From Ruminococcus sp. (GTDB taxonomy: Bacteria; Bacillota; Clostridia; Oscillospirales; Ruminococcaceae): a stretch of DNA of 64,000 nucleotides. Positions 63,742 through 64,000 of this stretch are shown piece after piece. Within the stretch, counting starts at the first letter, position 1, and each line of letters starts with the position of its first letter. A program made the position numbers and the translations under genes. The DNA lies in the NCBI GenBank assembly GCA_017478965.1, contig JAFVCV010000047.1, positions 94,790-158,789 on the forward strand. Direction: 5' to 3'. The notes below the pieces were generated by a model that did not search any database, had not been told where the DNA came from, and was given only the letters and a program-made list of their open reading frames with translations.

Positions 63742-63774
63742 AAAAACCTCTCTGCCGGTTTTCCGGCAAAGAGG
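63742..63774 (-). terminator. Minus-strand terminator
   Basis: CCTCT-TGCCGG/CCGGCA-AGAGG stem with six T on the minus strand. It would end a transcript arriving from the right. Confidence 0.65.
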
Positions 63775-63875
63775 TCTGCTTTCAAAGTATTTAGCTGAAA
63801 ACTTCGCAGGAAATTCTCGTAAATACCGTAATATAGGCGTTTGCGAAAAAATCTTTTAACGCTTCGATAAGTTGG

Positions 63876-63900
63876 AACGCCGTATTTTCGGCGTTTTTAC
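63876..63900 (+). terminator. Plus-strand terminator
   Basis: AACGCCG-TATTTT-CGGCGTT stem and five T. No plus-strand gene lies immediately before it. Confidence 0.65.
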
Positions 63901-64000
63901 GTTGCTTTGGACATTGTGTGAGTGCTACATGAATGATATGTAACAGTTCTTAGCGTGTCTTAGCAAGTCACTTGGCATAACAGACGACTTTCTGACAACA

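Larger units (their letters stand above)
63462..64000. other. Non-coding tail region
   Basis: About 540 bases. No frame of credible quality on either strand. It contains three hairpin terminators (63623, 63747 and 63876) and a GC-rich segment around 63525-63580. Possibly a short RNA gene or a degraded gene; nothing definite. Confidence 0.5.

Noticed and set aside
63152-63769. 205-codon minus-strand frame
   Set aside because: It overlaps the co-translated plus-strand gene and two terminator hairpins, and has no recognised features.

Overview
The window looks like chromosomal DNA of a Gram-positive Clostridia member of the Ruminococcus type (Oscillospiraceae). This is inferred from the Firmicute hprK-murB-rapZ-whiA-dnaE cluster, DapL-type lysine/diaminopimelate synthesis, an AdhE fermentation enzyme, a secreted GH11 xylanase with CBM22-like and CE4 modules, a GH51 arabinofuranosidase, CotF-like coat proteins behind a sigma-G-like promoter, and lipoproteins with Thr/Ala or Pro/Gln/Asn-rich linkers. 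By eye the base composition is somewhat above 50% GC in genes and AT-rich between them. No phage, insertion sequence or CRISPR array was found. The species cannot be fixed from the sequence alone.

Left part (1-25100). A long run of minus-strand genes goes from murD down to lgt: murD, two M42 peptidases, a GNAT acetyltransferase, a small membrane protein, a PLP enzyme of the methionine gamma-lyase/YnbB family, hprK, murB, rapZ, whiA, dnaE, a small unannotated ORF, two M16 peptidase-like genes and a partial lgt. These serve wall precursors, carbon-control signalling, replication and lipoprotein lipidation. Above them lie cysK with its own operator-like promoter, an acyl-ACP thioesterase / SH3-protein / amidohydrolase operon, then plus-strand genes for a DUF membrane protein, the NAD(P)HX repair enzyme and a lipoprotein, facing a Ser-rich surface protein.

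Middle (25100-44700). A membrane-anchored von Willebrand A protein with calcium-binding repeats is divergent from a MoxR-like AAA+ ATPase. Then come three tRNA genes (Gly, Arg, His) and several membrane proteins. A GH51 arabinofuranosidase is followed by a small Cys-rich protein and a two-gene CotF-like unit. An SOS-type operon (Y-family polymerase plus YolD-like partner) carries LexA-like boxes. A VanY carboxypeptidase lipoprotein, an orphan fructose-type PTS EIIC and adhE with an upstream zinc-ribbon gene complete this part.

Right part (44700-64000). A kinase-fold protein with two catalytic Asp-to-Asn changes is followed by a lipoprotein, dapL and a DUF protein. The multidomain xylanase/deacetylase and a secreted C39-like peptidase follow. 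Then comes an ilvD-DUF-pyrC-pyrF operon linking branched-chain amino-acid and pyrimidine synthesis, and a manA-glucokinase operon that ends with a tandem-repeat helical protein and a membrane protein. The last 540 bases hold no convincing gene, only three terminator-like hairpins.

Family names were assigned by recognition of motifs, not by database search. The points most worth checking are the CotF-like unit with its sigma-G-like promoter, the probable pseudokinase, the MoxR/VWA divergent pair, the 20-residue repeat protein, and the dockerin-free GH11-CBM22-CBM22-CE4 enzyme.
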